From an uncultured Treponema sp. (lineage in GTDB: Bacteria > Spirochaetota > Spirochaetia > Treponematales > Treponemataceae): a stretch of DNA of 61,075 nt. The notes under the pieces are model-generated. The model did no database searches. It was not told the origin of the DNA and saw nothing but the letters and a program-made list of their open reading frames with translations. Below are positions 35,351 to 43,287 of the stretch, in pieces. Position 1 is the stretch's first letter. Every line of letters starts with the position of its first letter. The DNA lies in assembly GCA_949300145.1 (NCBI GenBank), contig CASGDA010000012.1:1-61075 (forward strand). Reading direction: 5' to 3'. Both the position numbers and the translations under genes were made by a program.

Positions 35351-35827
35351 GTGAGATGTCCCTATTGCGGAGGCTTTAACGACAAGGTTCTTGAGTCCAG
35401 AACTCTGGCGAACGGCGCGACAATCCGCAGAAGGAGGGAATGCATTGACTGCGGATACAGATTCACGAGCTATGAGAAAATCGAAGACCGCCAGCTGATG
35501 GTTGTAAAAAAAGACGGCCGGAGGGAGCCCTTTGACAGGGGCAAACTCGGACGGGGAATAAGCCGGGCGCTTGAAAAAAGGCCTTTTTCAAGCGACATGA
35601 TAGAAAACCTTCTTAACGAAATAGAAGATTTGGCTGTCATGGAAGGCAAAAAAAACGGGGAAATATCAAGTCCCCGGTTGGGCGAAATCGTTCTCAGGAA
35701 ACTTTATTCCATGGATAAGGTTGCCTATATAAGGTTCGCCTCGGTATACAAACATTTTGAAAATCTGGAAGAATTTATTTCGGAAGTGAAAAAAGCGGAG
35801 GGAGAAAAAAATGGCGGAGAATACTGA
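35351..35827 (+). CDS. nrdR: Transcriptional regulator NrdR
   Basis: 158 residues from GTG 35351. The zinc ribbon has CPYC close to the N-terminus and CIDC about 28 residues later; the following ATP-cone reads MVVKKDGRREPFDRGKLGRG, and YIRFASVYKHFENLEEF near the end is typical. NrdR represses ribonucleotide-reductase genes when bound to (d)ATP. The frame is open twelve codons further upstream, but those would lie in the operator, and NrdR proteins begin with MxCPYC. GAGGTG lies six bases before the GTG. The stop overlaps nrdD by 17 bases, so the two are coupled. Confidence 0.93.
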   Translation: MRCPYCGGFNDKVLESRTLANGATIRRRRECIDCGYRFTSYEKIEDRQLMVVKKDGRREPFDRGKLGRGISRALEKRPFSSDMIENLLNEIEDLAVMEGKKNGEISSPRLGEIVLRKLYSMDKVAYIRFASVYKHFENLEEFISEVKKAEGEKNGGEY

Positions 35828-37943
35828 TTCAAACACATCCCAGAGTGTGTTTCCCGAATGGAAGTATTTTCTCGGGACATCAAAGGATCCGGAAACGGCT
35901 TCGTTCATCAGGAATATTGTAAAACGGTCTGGGGAAATAACGGGATACGACCGTACAAAAATCGAAAAAGCCATCAACAAAGCCATTGAGGCGGTTGACG
36001 GCGAAGGGGACATGGAGAAGGCAAAAAAACTCACAGACAATGTGGAGGAAGATTTGCGTCTCCTGATGGCAGGCCGTCACGCCCATTCAATACCTGCAAT
36101 CGAGGAAATACAGGATATAGTCGAAAACGTCCTCATAAAAGCACAGCTTGTAAATGTTGCGAAGGCTTACATCCTTTACAGGGCGAAACATGAAGCCATC
36201 CGCGACACCCAGAAGCTTTTGCTGGACATCGACGAAACCATGAATGGTTATCTGAGCCAGTCAGACTGGCGTGTAAAAGAGAACGCGAACGTAAACTTTT
36301 CCCTGGGCGGATTGATTCTCCATAATTCCGGCACAATAACAGCCAATTACTGGCTTAAAAATATTTATCCTGAAGAGGTTGCGGAAGCCCACCGCAGCGC
36401 AGCCTTCCATATACACGATTTGTCCATGTTCTCCGGTTATTGTGCAGGCTGGTCCATCAGACAGCTGGTGACGGAGGGACTCGGAGGCGTTCCCGACAAA
36501 ATCACTTCAAAACCGGCGAGACACCTTTCAACGCTTATACAGCAGATTGTGAATTTTCTCGGCATTATGCAGAATGAATGGGCCGGAGCCCAGGCTTTCA
36601 GCTCATTTGACACCTACCTTGCCCCCTTTGTCAAAAAAGACAATCTGACGGAAAAGGAAGTCAAACAGTGCCTGCAAAGCTTTATTTACGGTGTCAACAC
36701 ACCCAGCCGCTGGGGTTCCCAGGCTCCGTTTACAAATATAACGCTGGACTGGAACTGTCCCAAGGATCTGGCAGGGAAACCTGCCGTTGTAGGCGGAGAG
36801 GAAATGTCCTTCACATACGGTGACTGCCAGCCGGAGATGGATTTAATAAACAGGCTGTTCATTGATCTGATGATTGAAGGGGATGCGGCCGGCAGGGGCT
36901 TCCAATATCCTATCCCCACATACAACATCACCAGGGACTTTGACTGGTCAAGCCCGAATGCCAGACTTTTGTTCGAGATGACAGCCAGATACGGAACCCC
37001 GTATTTCCAGAATTTCATTAATTCCGACCTGAACCCCAATGATGTCCGTTCAATGTGCTGCAGGCTCCAGCTTGATAAAAGGGAGCTGCGCAAACGCGGA
37101 GGCGGTCTGTTCGGTTCTGATGAATTCACCGGTTCAATAGGCGTTGTAACAATCAATATGCCGCAGATAGGATATCTGGCCAAAACAGAAGCCCAGTATT
37201 TCGCCAGGCTGGACTTCCTGATGGAGCAGGCTAAAATAAGCCTCGAACTGAAACGCAAGGTCATAAACCATCTTTTGGAAGGCGGTCTTTTCCCCTACAC
37301 AAAGCGTTATCTTTCCCATCTGAACAACCATTTCTCCACAATAGGAATCTGCGGTATGAATGAATCATGCCTTAACTTCCTTGGAGTGGATATAGTTGAC
37401 CCCAGAGGCAAGGCCTTCGCTGAAAAAGTCCTGCTGCATATGCGCCAGAAACTGGCGGATTTCCAGGAAGAAACCGGTTCACTGTTCAACCTGGAAGCCA
37501 CCCCGGCGGAAAGCACTTCATACAGGCTTGCCCGCCATGACAAGAAACATTATCCGGATATAATCACATCCGGAGTGGAGGATCCGTTCTACACTAATTC
37601 AAGCCAGCTTCCCGTGAATTTCACGACCGATGTGTTTGAAGCCCTTGACCACCAGGACGCCCTTCAGACAAAATACACGGGAGGAACCGTCTTCCATGTA
37701 TTCCTGGGTGAAGCGATAAAAAACTGGGAGGCTTGCCGCGATTTGGTAAAAGCAATCGCATACAATTACAGGCTTCCGTATTTCTCGATTTCACCAACAT
37801 TCTCCGTATGTCCCGTCCACGGATACTTGAACGGGGAACAGTTTGAATGTCCGCAGTGCAGGGAGGAAAGAAAAGCCGCCCTCATGAAAAAACTTGCGGA
37901 ACTCGAAGAAGAAAAGGCGGAAGCTGTTAAAGCCGGTTTATAA
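35811..37943 (+). CDS. nrdD: Anaerobic ribonucleoside-triphosphate reductase, large part (no glycyl-radical tail)
   Basis: 710 residues. An N-terminal ATP-cone-like segment (about 30-110) precedes the NrdD barrel: AAFHIHDLSMFSGYCAGW, NWAGAQAFSS-type region, QGxG-like GVNTPSRWGSQAPFTN and the finger-loop GICGMNESCLNF that should hold the thiyl cysteine. It ends with a Zn-ribbon remnant SVCPVHGY and CPQC. It makes dNTPs in the absence of oxygen with NrdG. The expected C-terminal RxxGY glycyl-radical block is missing; it is found on the next gene. The gap of 42 bases and the second gene's own ribosome site show the split is real. Confidence 0.92.
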   Translation: MAENTDSNTSQSVFPEWKYFLGTSKDPETASFIRNIVKRSGEITGYDRTKIEKAINKAIEAVDGEGDMEKAKKLTDNVEEDLRLLMAGRHAHSIPAIEEIQDIVENVLIKAQLVNVAKAYILYRAKHEAIRDTQKLLLDIDETMNGYLSQSDWRVKENANVNFSLGGLILHNSGTITANYWLKNIYPEEVAEAHRSAAFHIHDLSMFSGYCAGWSIRQLVTEGLGGVPDKITSKPARHLSTLIQQIVNFLGIMQNEWAGAQAFSSFDTYLAPFVKKDNLTEKEVKQCLQSFIYGVNTPSRWGSQAPFTNITLDWNCPKDLAGKPAVVGGEEMSFTYGDCQPEMDLINRLFIDLMIEGDAAGRGFQYPIPTYNITRDFDWSSPNARLLFEMTARYGTPYFQNFINSDLNPNDVRSMCCRLQLDKRELRKRGGGLFGSDEFTGSIGVVTINMPQIGYLAKTEAQYFARLDFLMEQAKISLELKRKVINHLLEGGLFPYTKRYLSHLNNHFSTIGICGMNESCLNFLGVDIVDPRGKAFAEKVLLHMRQKLADFQEETGSLFNLEATPAESTSYRLARHDKKHYPDIITSGVEDPFYTNSSQLPVNFTTDVFEALDHQDALQTKYTGGTVFHVFLGEAIKNWEACRDLVKAIAYNYRLPYFSISPTFSVCPVHGYLNGEQFECPQCREERKAALMKKLAELEEEKAEAVKAGL

Positions 37944-37985
37944 GTTTATAAAATAAATTTTCATAAATAAATTTGGGAGGATTTT

Positions 37986-38549
37986 ATGAGAACAGTAGAA
38001 GAAATCAATGCGGAAATCGAACGCACGAAAGAAGAGATTGAAAACGTGCACGGAACACAGACGGAAGTGTACGCCAGGATTGTCGGTTATTACAGGTCTG
38101 TGCGCAACTGGAACAAGGGAAAACGGGAAGAGTACAACCACAGAAAACTCTTTGAACCGGACGCCGGGGAAACATCCGGGCACCTGACAGGCAGGGGCAA
38201 CTGCATTATCGAAGAAAGGGACACATGCTGCGGCGGAAACGCGGCGGCTCCCGGCGCTTTTTCTTCTAAAGAAGGAAACAATCCGGTACGGTACGAGCTT
38301 TATTCCAGGACCGCCTGTCCCAACTGCCCGCCGGTAAAGGATTTCTGCGAGAACTCTTTCGAGAACGGAAAAATCATAGATGTGGATACAGAAACAGGAT
38401 TTGACGAAGCGAAGAAGAAAAACATCCTTTCCACACCGACTGTGATTTTCTATTCTGAAAACGGAAATGAAATCTTCAGGGCCCATTCAGTACAGGACAT
38501 AAAGAACGCCCCTGTGAAACTGGATATACGCGCATCTGTATCAGCCTGA
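37986..38549 (+). CDS. Glycyl-radical domain of NrdD fused to a glutaredoxin-like domain
   Basis: 187 residues. Residues 1-60 hold the C-terminal block of NrdD: VYARIVGYYRSVRNWNKGKR with the predicted radical glycine G34. A short linker with CIIEE and a CC pair (about 60-100) follows. Residues 102-187 look like a glutaredoxin: YELYSRTACPNCPPVK with a CPNC redox pair and the cis-proline STPTVIF. This suggests a trans-acting radical subunit with its own reductant. GGGAGG lies six bases upstream of the ATG. Small separate glycyl-radical proteins are known in some anaerobes; I have not seen the redoxin fusion described, but cannot check. A non-fused alternative would require a missed stop, which I do not see. 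Confidence 0.85.
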   Translation: MRTVEEINAEIERTKEEIENVHGTQTEVYARIVGYYRSVRNWNKGKREEYNHRKLFEPDAGETSGHLTGRGNCIIEERDTCCGGNAAAPGAFSSKEGNNPVRYELYSRTACPNCPPVKDFCENSFENGKIIDVDTETGFDEAKKKNILSTPTVIFYSENGNEIFRAHSVQDIKNAPVKLDIRASVSA

Positions 38550-38569
38550 AAATCACAGACAGTAAGTCC

Positions 38570-39331
38570 ATGGTGCGGTTACGTGCGGGGCTTCAAAAAA
38601 CTTCACTGGTAAATTACCCCGGCCGCATTGCTGCGGCCGTGTTTTTACCGGGATGCAATCTCAGATGCCCTTACTGCTATAACAAAGAACTGGCCGAAGC
38701 CGATGCCGCGGCAGGACCGGGGGAAAACGCGGTTCAGGAATATTTTTCCCTGGAGGAAATAACAGCCCATCTGGAAAAACGTGCCGGGGTGCTCGGCGCC
38801 GTCGCTGTTTCCGGAGGAGAACCGCTGCTCTCCCCTGCCCTGGAGCCGCTGATTCTGAAGGCGAAGGAACTGGGACTTGCTGTAAAAATAGACACAAACG
38901 GAACCCTGCCGGACAAGCTTGAAGCCCTCATAAACCGGGAGGAAATCCGGCCCGACATGATCGCCATGGACATAAAAACAAAACCGCGGAACTATTATCT
39001 GCTTTGTCCGGGATATTCCGGCTGTATACCGGATACAGACGCAACCGCAGGAAAAATCGAGCGCTCAATCAGCATACTGGCAAAAGCCGCCGCGGAAAAA
39101 CTTATAGAGGTGGAATACAGGACGGTTCTTGTCCCAGGACTGACTGAAGAAGAGGACATCGAGGCCATATCCCTCCTGCTGCCCCATGACGCCGAATGGA
39201 AATTCGCGGCGTTTTCTCCCGGCGGCTGCATAAATCCGGAATGGGACAATATACAACCTTTCAGCCGGGAAAAAACCGACAAACTGCTGGAAATCGCCCG
39301 CAGGAATGTGCCCGCGGCTTCACTACGTTGA
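38570..39331 (+). CDS. nrdG: Anaerobic ribonucleotide-reductase activating protein (radical SAM)
   Basis: 253 residues. FLPGCNLRCPYCYNKEL has the CxxxCxxC that binds the 4Fe-4S cluster, and AVSGGEPLL is the SAM-binding GGE motif; VKIDTNGT and MDIKT follow. It generates the glycyl radical, here presumably on G34 of the protein encoded just upstream. It is longer than E. coli NrdG (about 154 residues) and resembles the larger activase type. The start ATG 38570 has no strong Shine-Dalgarno; GTG 38573 is an alternative. It is 20 bases after the redoxin-fusion gene. Confidence 0.9.
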   Translation: MVRLRAGLQKTSLVNYPGRIAAAVFLPGCNLRCPYCYNKELAEADAAAGPGENAVQEYFSLEEITAHLEKRAGVLGAVAVSGGEPLLSPALEPLILKAKELGLAVKIDTNGTLPDKLEALINREEIRPDMIAMDIKTKPRNYYLLCPGYSGCIPDTDATAGKIERSISILAKAAAEKLIEVEYRTVLVPGLTEEEDIEAISLLLPHDAEWKFAAFSPGGCINPEWDNIQPFSREKTDKLLEIARRNVPAASLR

Positions 39332-39511
39332 AGCGCCGCTTTATATATTCATCAACCCTGCCTATAATTTTCCTGACATCGGTAATATCCGCGACATACA
39401 CAATTTCAGCGGCGCGGCCCCGGCCTCATTTATCATTCTCTGTTTTTCACCCCCGCTTAAATTCACACATTTTTCATAGGCGGCCTGCGACAGGTTTATC
39501 CTGGTTTCCAT
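39261..39511 (-). pseudogene. Small frameshifted gene after ruvC
   Basis: On the minus strand ATG 39511 (inside the ruvC end) reads METRINLSQAAYEKCVNLSG and EKQRMINEAG until about 39413. A missing base there moves the reading to AAEIVYVADITDVRKIIGRV and DEYIKRRFNVVK, open until 39261 where it would run antisense into the end of nrdG. Joined, it forms a coherent, charged helical polypeptide of roughly 60-80 residues. I do not recognise a family. It explains the otherwise empty 164 bases 39332-39495. It could be a real small gene with a sequence error, a decayed gene, or chance; the last residues past 39330 probably do not belong to the original protein. Confidence 0.4.
39317..39345 (+). terminator. 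Weak terminator after nrdG
   Basis: GCTTCA and TGAAGC (39317-39334) pair around CTACGT across the stop, with flanking GCG/CGC that may extend the stem, followed by CTTTATATA. The T-run is short. Confidence 0.3.
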
Positions 39512-40056
39512 GCATTCTGAAACACAGGATGCACAGCAGAATGAAAATGGGTAAGGGCGACGGCCAAAGCATCCGCCGCATGATCCGGTCTGGGAATTTC
39601 CTCCAGTCCCAGAAGGAATTTCACCGCTTCCTGCACAGACCGTTTGTCGGCGCGTGCCAAGCCGGAAACAGTCTGCTTAATGGTGTTCGGGGCGTATTCC
39701 GCGGGAACAATGCCATAAGAAGCGAGGCACATGGAAACAACCCCCCTGGCTTCAGCGACGCCCAAAGCGCTGGTTACATTTCTGGCGAAATAAAGGGTTT
39801 CAAGCCCGGCTTCCGTCGGGGAAAAAGCTTCCACAATACGGGAAAGCTCTTTATGTATAAAAAGAAGTCGTAAGGAATGGGGGGTGTCGGGGGAGGTTTC
39901 TATAACCCCGAAATCAACAAGCCTGCCGCGGTTTCCGGAAAAATCAATTATGCCGAAACCGCAGGAAGCCAAACCGGGATCTATACCCAGAACCCTGCGG
40001 ACAGGGATCCGGGCGGAAGAATTTCCAAAGACGGCTGAAAAACCTGTTTCCCGCAT
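39496..40056 (-). CDS. ruvC: Holliday junction resolvase RuvC
   Basis: 186 residues. The catalytic acidic residues are visible in LGIDPGLASCGFG (D26), AGLETLYFARN (E) and PRPDHAADALAVALTH (two D). It cuts Holliday junctions with RuvAB. The N-terminus carries about 20 extra residues before the first strand relative to most RuvC proteins. AAGGA seven bases upstream supports ATG 40056; a TTG just before it is also in frame. It is 23 bases after yebC, the standard yebC-ruvC pairing. Confidence 0.92.
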   Translation of the reverse strand: MRETGFSAVFGNSSARIPVRRVLGIDPGLASCGFGIIDFSGNRGRLVDFGVIETSPDTPHSLRLLFIHKELSRIVEAFSPTEAGLETLYFARNVTSALGVAEARGVVSMCLASYGIVPAEYAPNTIKQTVSGLARADKRSVQEAVKFLLGLEEIPRPDHAADALAVALTHFHSAVHPVFQNAWKPG

Positions 40057-40079
40057 CAATCTATCCTTGACACGGAGAA

Positions 40080-40820
40080 TTATTCAGCTTCAAAGCCTTC
40101 CGGAATATCAATGTTGGAATAGACATTCTGAACATCATCGTCTTCTTCCAGTTTATCAATCAATTTCAATACTTTGCGGGTTGTATCCGCATCCAGGGTC
40201 GAATAAGTGTCGGGAACCATCTCAATTCCGGCGGAAACAGACTCGTACCCCTTGGCCTGCAGGGCTTCAAGCGCGGCTTCAAAGGCGGAAGGATCCGTCG
40301 TAACGGTGATGATACCGTCTTCATTGGCCACGTCATCAGCACCGGCTTCGAGGGCGGCTTCCATGATTTCATCTTCGCTTACGGAGGAAGCGTCGTATTC
40401 AATCACACCTTTCCGGCTGAACATATATGAAACGGAACCGGTCGCCCCCAGGTTTCCGCCGTTTTTACCGAAAAGATTACGGACGTTTGCCGCGGCCCTG
40501 TTTTTGTTGTCGGTGAGAACGTCAACAAGGATGGCGACTCCGCCCGGACCGTATCCCTCGTAGGTAAGTTCCTCGTAGGTTGTGGCGCCGAGTTCCCCGG
40601 TACCCTTCTTTATGGCTCTTTCAATATTGTCTTTCGGCATATTGGCCGCACGGGCTTTCAGAATAGCTGTACGCAGGCGGGGGTTGGCATTAGGATCCCC
40701 GCCGCCCATACGGGCCGCAATAGAAATTTCCTTGATAAATTTGGTGAACATCTGGCCGCGTTTTGCGTCGGCCGCACCCTTGGCATGTTTAATGGTTGCC
40801 CATTTACTATGTCCTGACAT
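40080..40820 (-). CDS. yebC: YebC/PmpR-family regulator
   Basis: 246 residues: [20 protein letters not shown] at the N-terminus, the [19 protein letters not shown] and [14 protein letters not shown] blocks, and [15 protein letters not shown]. The family is described as DNA-binding regulators, and more recently as ribosome-associated factors helping at stalling motifs. The length is standard. It has a strong promoter of its own (40845-40873) and AAGGAG before the ATG. It is followed by ruvC. Confidence 0.94.
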   Translation of the reverse strand: MSGHSKWATIKHAKGAADAKRGQMFTKFIKEISIAARMGGGDPNANPRLRTAILKARAANMPKDNIERAIKKGTGELGATTYEELTYEGYGPGGVAILVDVLTDNKNRAAANVRNLFGKNGGNLGATGSVSYMFSRKGVIEYDASSVSEDEIMEAALEAGADDVANEDGIITVTTDPSAFEAALEALQAKGYESVSAGIEMVPDTYSTLDADTTRKVLKLIDKLEEDDDVQNVYSNIDIPEGFEAE

Positions 40821-40844
40821 ATTAACTCCTTGAATTATTGTCCC

Positions 40845-40873
40845 ATACTACAAAATACGTCAAAAACTGTCAA
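40845..40873 (-). promoter_or_regulatory. Sigma70 promoter of yebC, overlapped by an inverted repeat
   Basis: On the minus strand TTGACA, 17 bases, TAGTAT. An inverted repeat with arms CTGTCACCGG and CCGGTTGACAG (40867-40896) covers the -35, so it may be an operator or a leftover terminator of the gene at 40947. Confidence 0.65.
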
Positions 40874-40946
40874 CCGGCGCGAAACACCGGTGACAGTCCG
40901 TAGCATTCAGAGGAAATCCGTCTAATAAAAAAGAGACATGAACAAC

Positions 40947-41171
40947 TCAGGGACGGCCGGCTGCACAACCCTTTTCCAAAAAGGAAATCACTTCCTGTTC
41001 ATACCATTCGGTTGAAAAGGGAAAATGCCCGCGAAGAACAGGACGCAGCTTGGCATCAATGGCATCCTTGCATTCTTCACATATATCGAATTCACGAATA
41101 TGGAAATAGGTTCTGTTTTTTATGGGCTTAACCAACTCTTTTTTGCATACGTCACAATATAAAGCTTTCAT
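40947..41171 (-). CDS. Small zinc-ribbon protein
   Basis: 74 residues. MKALYCDVCKKEL and DICEECKDAID give two CxxC pairs about 27 residues apart, a typical zinc ribbon, followed by a helical, hydrophobic tail with WYEQEVISFLEKG. AGGAG lies eight bases upstream of ATG 41171; the in-frame extension to 41243 has no ribosome site. Function is unknown; such small proteins can bind nucleic acid or act as adaptors. It diverges from the neuB-like gene. Confidence 0.7.
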   Translation of the reverse strand: MKALYCDVCKKELVKPIKNRTYFHIREFDICEECKDAIDAKLRPVLRGHFPFSTEWYEQEVISFLEKGCAAGRP

Positions 41172-41296
41172 CCAACATCTCCTGTTTTTCAAACATAAAT
41201 TAAAAGCTGACTCCCTCCGGGAACCGCTTCCAGATGGAATCATATCCCATCATAAATAATTTGTCGAGCATTTTTTTTTGTGATAAACTTCAGTCT

Positions 41297-42439
41297 ATGA
41301 AAAAAAAACAGGAAGATCTGATTTCATTTGAAATCGGTGGAACCGCCTTCAGCAGAAAGAAAATGCTGGTTATAGCCGAAATAGGAACCGCCCACGGCGG
41401 GAATCCGGAAAAAGCGGAGGAACTTATAGCGGCGGCGGCGGAATCAGGGGCGGACTGCGCGAAATTCCAGATGGTTTTTGCGGACGAAATACTCCACCCC
41501 CTTTCAGGACCGGTGGAGTTGCCGGGCGGGCGGATACCTCTGTATGAAAGATTCAAGGCGTTGGAAAAGGAGGAAGGCTTTTTTGCCGGACTGAAGGAAG
41601 CCTGCGAGCGGCGCGGGTTGATTTTCCTCTGCTCCCCTTTCGGACTGAAAAGCGCGCGGATACTGAAAAACCTTGCACCATCAGTCATAAAAATCGCGTC
41701 CCCTGAATTAAACCATTTTCCGCTCCTGAAAGAATGCGCCGGATACAACATCCCCATGATTTTATCCACCGGAGTATCCGAATTCAGGGACATAAAACTC
41801 GCGCTGGAAACCGTGAAGAATGTCCGGCACAAGCTGGTTTTACATTGCGTGACCTCATATCCGGCCCCGCCGGAAGACTACAACCTGAGAACCCTCGAAT
41901 TCCTGCAGGAAAAAACCCGCCTTCCCTGCGGAGTAAGCGACCATTCACTGGATCCGGTCCTGGTTCCGGCGGCGGCATGCGTCTGCGGGGCATGCGCTGT
42001 GGAAAAACACATATGCCTGTCAAAGCAGGACGGGGGTCTGGACGATCCCGTCGCGCTGACTCCGGAACAATTTTCCGGAATGGTGAAAATCCTGCGCCGA
42101 TGTGAAAAAGAGGACAGGGAGGAAATACGGGCAGACCTCGAAAGGGAATACGGAAAAGATGTCATAAGGAAGGTCCTCGGAAAAAAGCGGAAAGCCCTGG
42201 CGGATTCAGAAAAAATGAATTACGGAAGGACAAACCGTTCCCTCCACTACATGAGGGATTTGAGGAAAGGGGCTCTTGTCCAGCCCGGAGACATCGCGGT
42301 TTTGAGGACGGAAAAGGTACTGTCGCCCGGAATTTCCCCGATGTTTCTTCCCCGGCTTGAGGGAGCCGTGATGGCGAAGGATGTGCGGAACGGCGACGGC
42401 GTCCGCATCAAGGATTTCAAGAGGATTTTGAAAAAATAA
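41297..42439 (+). CDS. N-acetylneuraminate synthase-family enzyme (NeuB/SpsE-like) with SAF domain
   Basis: 380 residues. The TIM-barrel begins VIAEIGTAHGGNPEKA (family IAEIGxNHxG) and continues CAKFQ, SPFGLKSA, KIASPELNHFPLL, STGVSEF, CVTSYPAPPEDYNL, GVSDHS and the metal-binding AVEKHICL. A C-terminal SAF antifreeze-like domain follows (RSLHYMRDLRKGALVQPGDI). The family condenses phosphoenolpyruvate with ManNAc or related sugars to make nine-carbon acids such as sialic, legionaminic or pseudaminic acid. HGG instead of HNG in the first motif is unusual. No sugar-activation genes are adjacent, so the product is unknown; spirochaete flagellin or surface glycans are possible users. No Shine-Dalgarno is seen. 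Confidence 0.85.
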   Translation: MKKKQEDLISFEIGGTAFSRKKMLVIAEIGTAHGGNPEKAEELIAAAAESGADCAKFQMVFADEILHPLSGPVELPGGRIPLYERFKALEKEEGFFAGLKEACERRGLIFLCSPFGLKSARILKNLAPSVIKIASPELNHFPLLKECAGYNIPMILSTGVSEFRDIKLALETVKNVRHKLVLHCVTSYPAPPEDYNLRTLEFLQEKTRLPCGVSDHSLDPVLVPAAACVCGACAVEKHICLSKQDGGLDDPVALTPEQFSGMVKILRRCEKEDREEIRADLEREYGKDVIRKVLGKKRKALADSEKMNYGRTNRSLHYMRDLRKGALVQPGDIAVLRTEKVLSPGISPMFLPRLEGAVMAKDVRNGDGVRIKDFKRILKK

Positions 42440-42442
42440 AGC

Positions 42443-43240
42443 TCACCTGGTTCCGAGAAGACGGGCTATCCGCCTCAAGCCGTACAGGGTGAGTTTTTCA
42501 TCATAATCCTGGAATTCCGAAGTTATCGGTTTCAGGACACTGTTCAAGCCTCCGGTGGCGACCACATGGATGTCCCCGGGGCTGATTCCCTCTTTCCCGG
42601 CGATTTCCTTTCTCATCCTGGCGACAAGGCCTTCGACAAGGCCGGAATAGCCCAGAACAATCCCTGACTGGATGGAGTGGATTGTATTCGTACCCAAAGC
42701 GGACGGAGGCGTTTCCAACGGAACGGACGGAAGCTGCGCGGTATTGCTGAAAAGGGATTTCACGGCCGTTCCAAGACCCGGTGCTATCGCGACGCCCAGA
42801 ACATCTCCCTTCGATCCCACGGCGATAAAAGAAAGGGCCGTTCCAAAATCAACCGCAATGCAGGCGCTTTTATAGCGGGCATAAGCCTCGGAAGCGTTGC
42901 ACACAAGATCCGTACCGATTTCATGTACAGAAACCTCCGGGATTTTTATTTCCAGCTTGTCAAAAACCTGGTAATTCAACAGCAGCGGTTTCTGTCCGGT
43001 AATATTCTGGATGGTCCGTATAAACGGTCCTATGAGGGACGGCACAACGGAACTTATTATTGAAGAATCAACGGCGGAACCTTTCAGCCCGGAATCACGG
43101 AAAAGGGAAAGAAGGATGGAAGTATATTCATCAGCGGTTCTGCGCACATCGCTGAAAATACGCCAGGAATGGACTATAGCCTCTCCTTCAAAAACCGCGA
43201 CCACAGCATTTGTATTTCCGATATCAACAGCAAGAAGCAC
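42443..43240 (-). CDS. coaX: Type III pantothenate kinase
   Basis: 265 residues. MLLAVDIGNTNAVVAVFEG is the phosphate-binding loop, ISSVVPSL and the substrate region HEIGTDLVCNASEAYARY follow, and IAVDFGTALSFIAV is the second acidic motif. It makes 4'-phosphopantothenate, the first step of CoA synthesis. Family members are not inhibited by CoA. It converges with the neuB-like gene (three bases apart) and diverges from hisS over a 47-base gap. Confidence 0.93.
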   Translation of the reverse strand: MLLAVDIGNTNAVVAVFEGEAIVHSWRIFSDVRRTADEYTSILLSLFRDSGLKGSAVDSSIISSVVPSLIGPFIRTIQNITGQKPLLLNYQVFDKLEIKIPEVSVHEIGTDLVCNASEAYARYKSACIAVDFGTALSFIAVGSKGDVLGVAIAPGLGTAVKSLFSNTAQLPSVPLETPPSALGTNTIHSIQSGIVLGYSGLVEGLVARMRKEIAGKEGISPGDIHVVATGGLNSVLKPITSEFQDYDEKLTLYGLRRIARLLGTR

Positions 43241-43287
43241 AGAAACCTCCTATTGAAAAAAAACTTTCCCGCAGGTATGATAACAGT

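Noticed and set aside
37944..37985. nrdD split as a frameshift or nonsense mutation
   Set aside because: The gap holds a stop, a spacer and a good GGGAGG in front of an ATG, and the second protein carries an additional redoxin domain.
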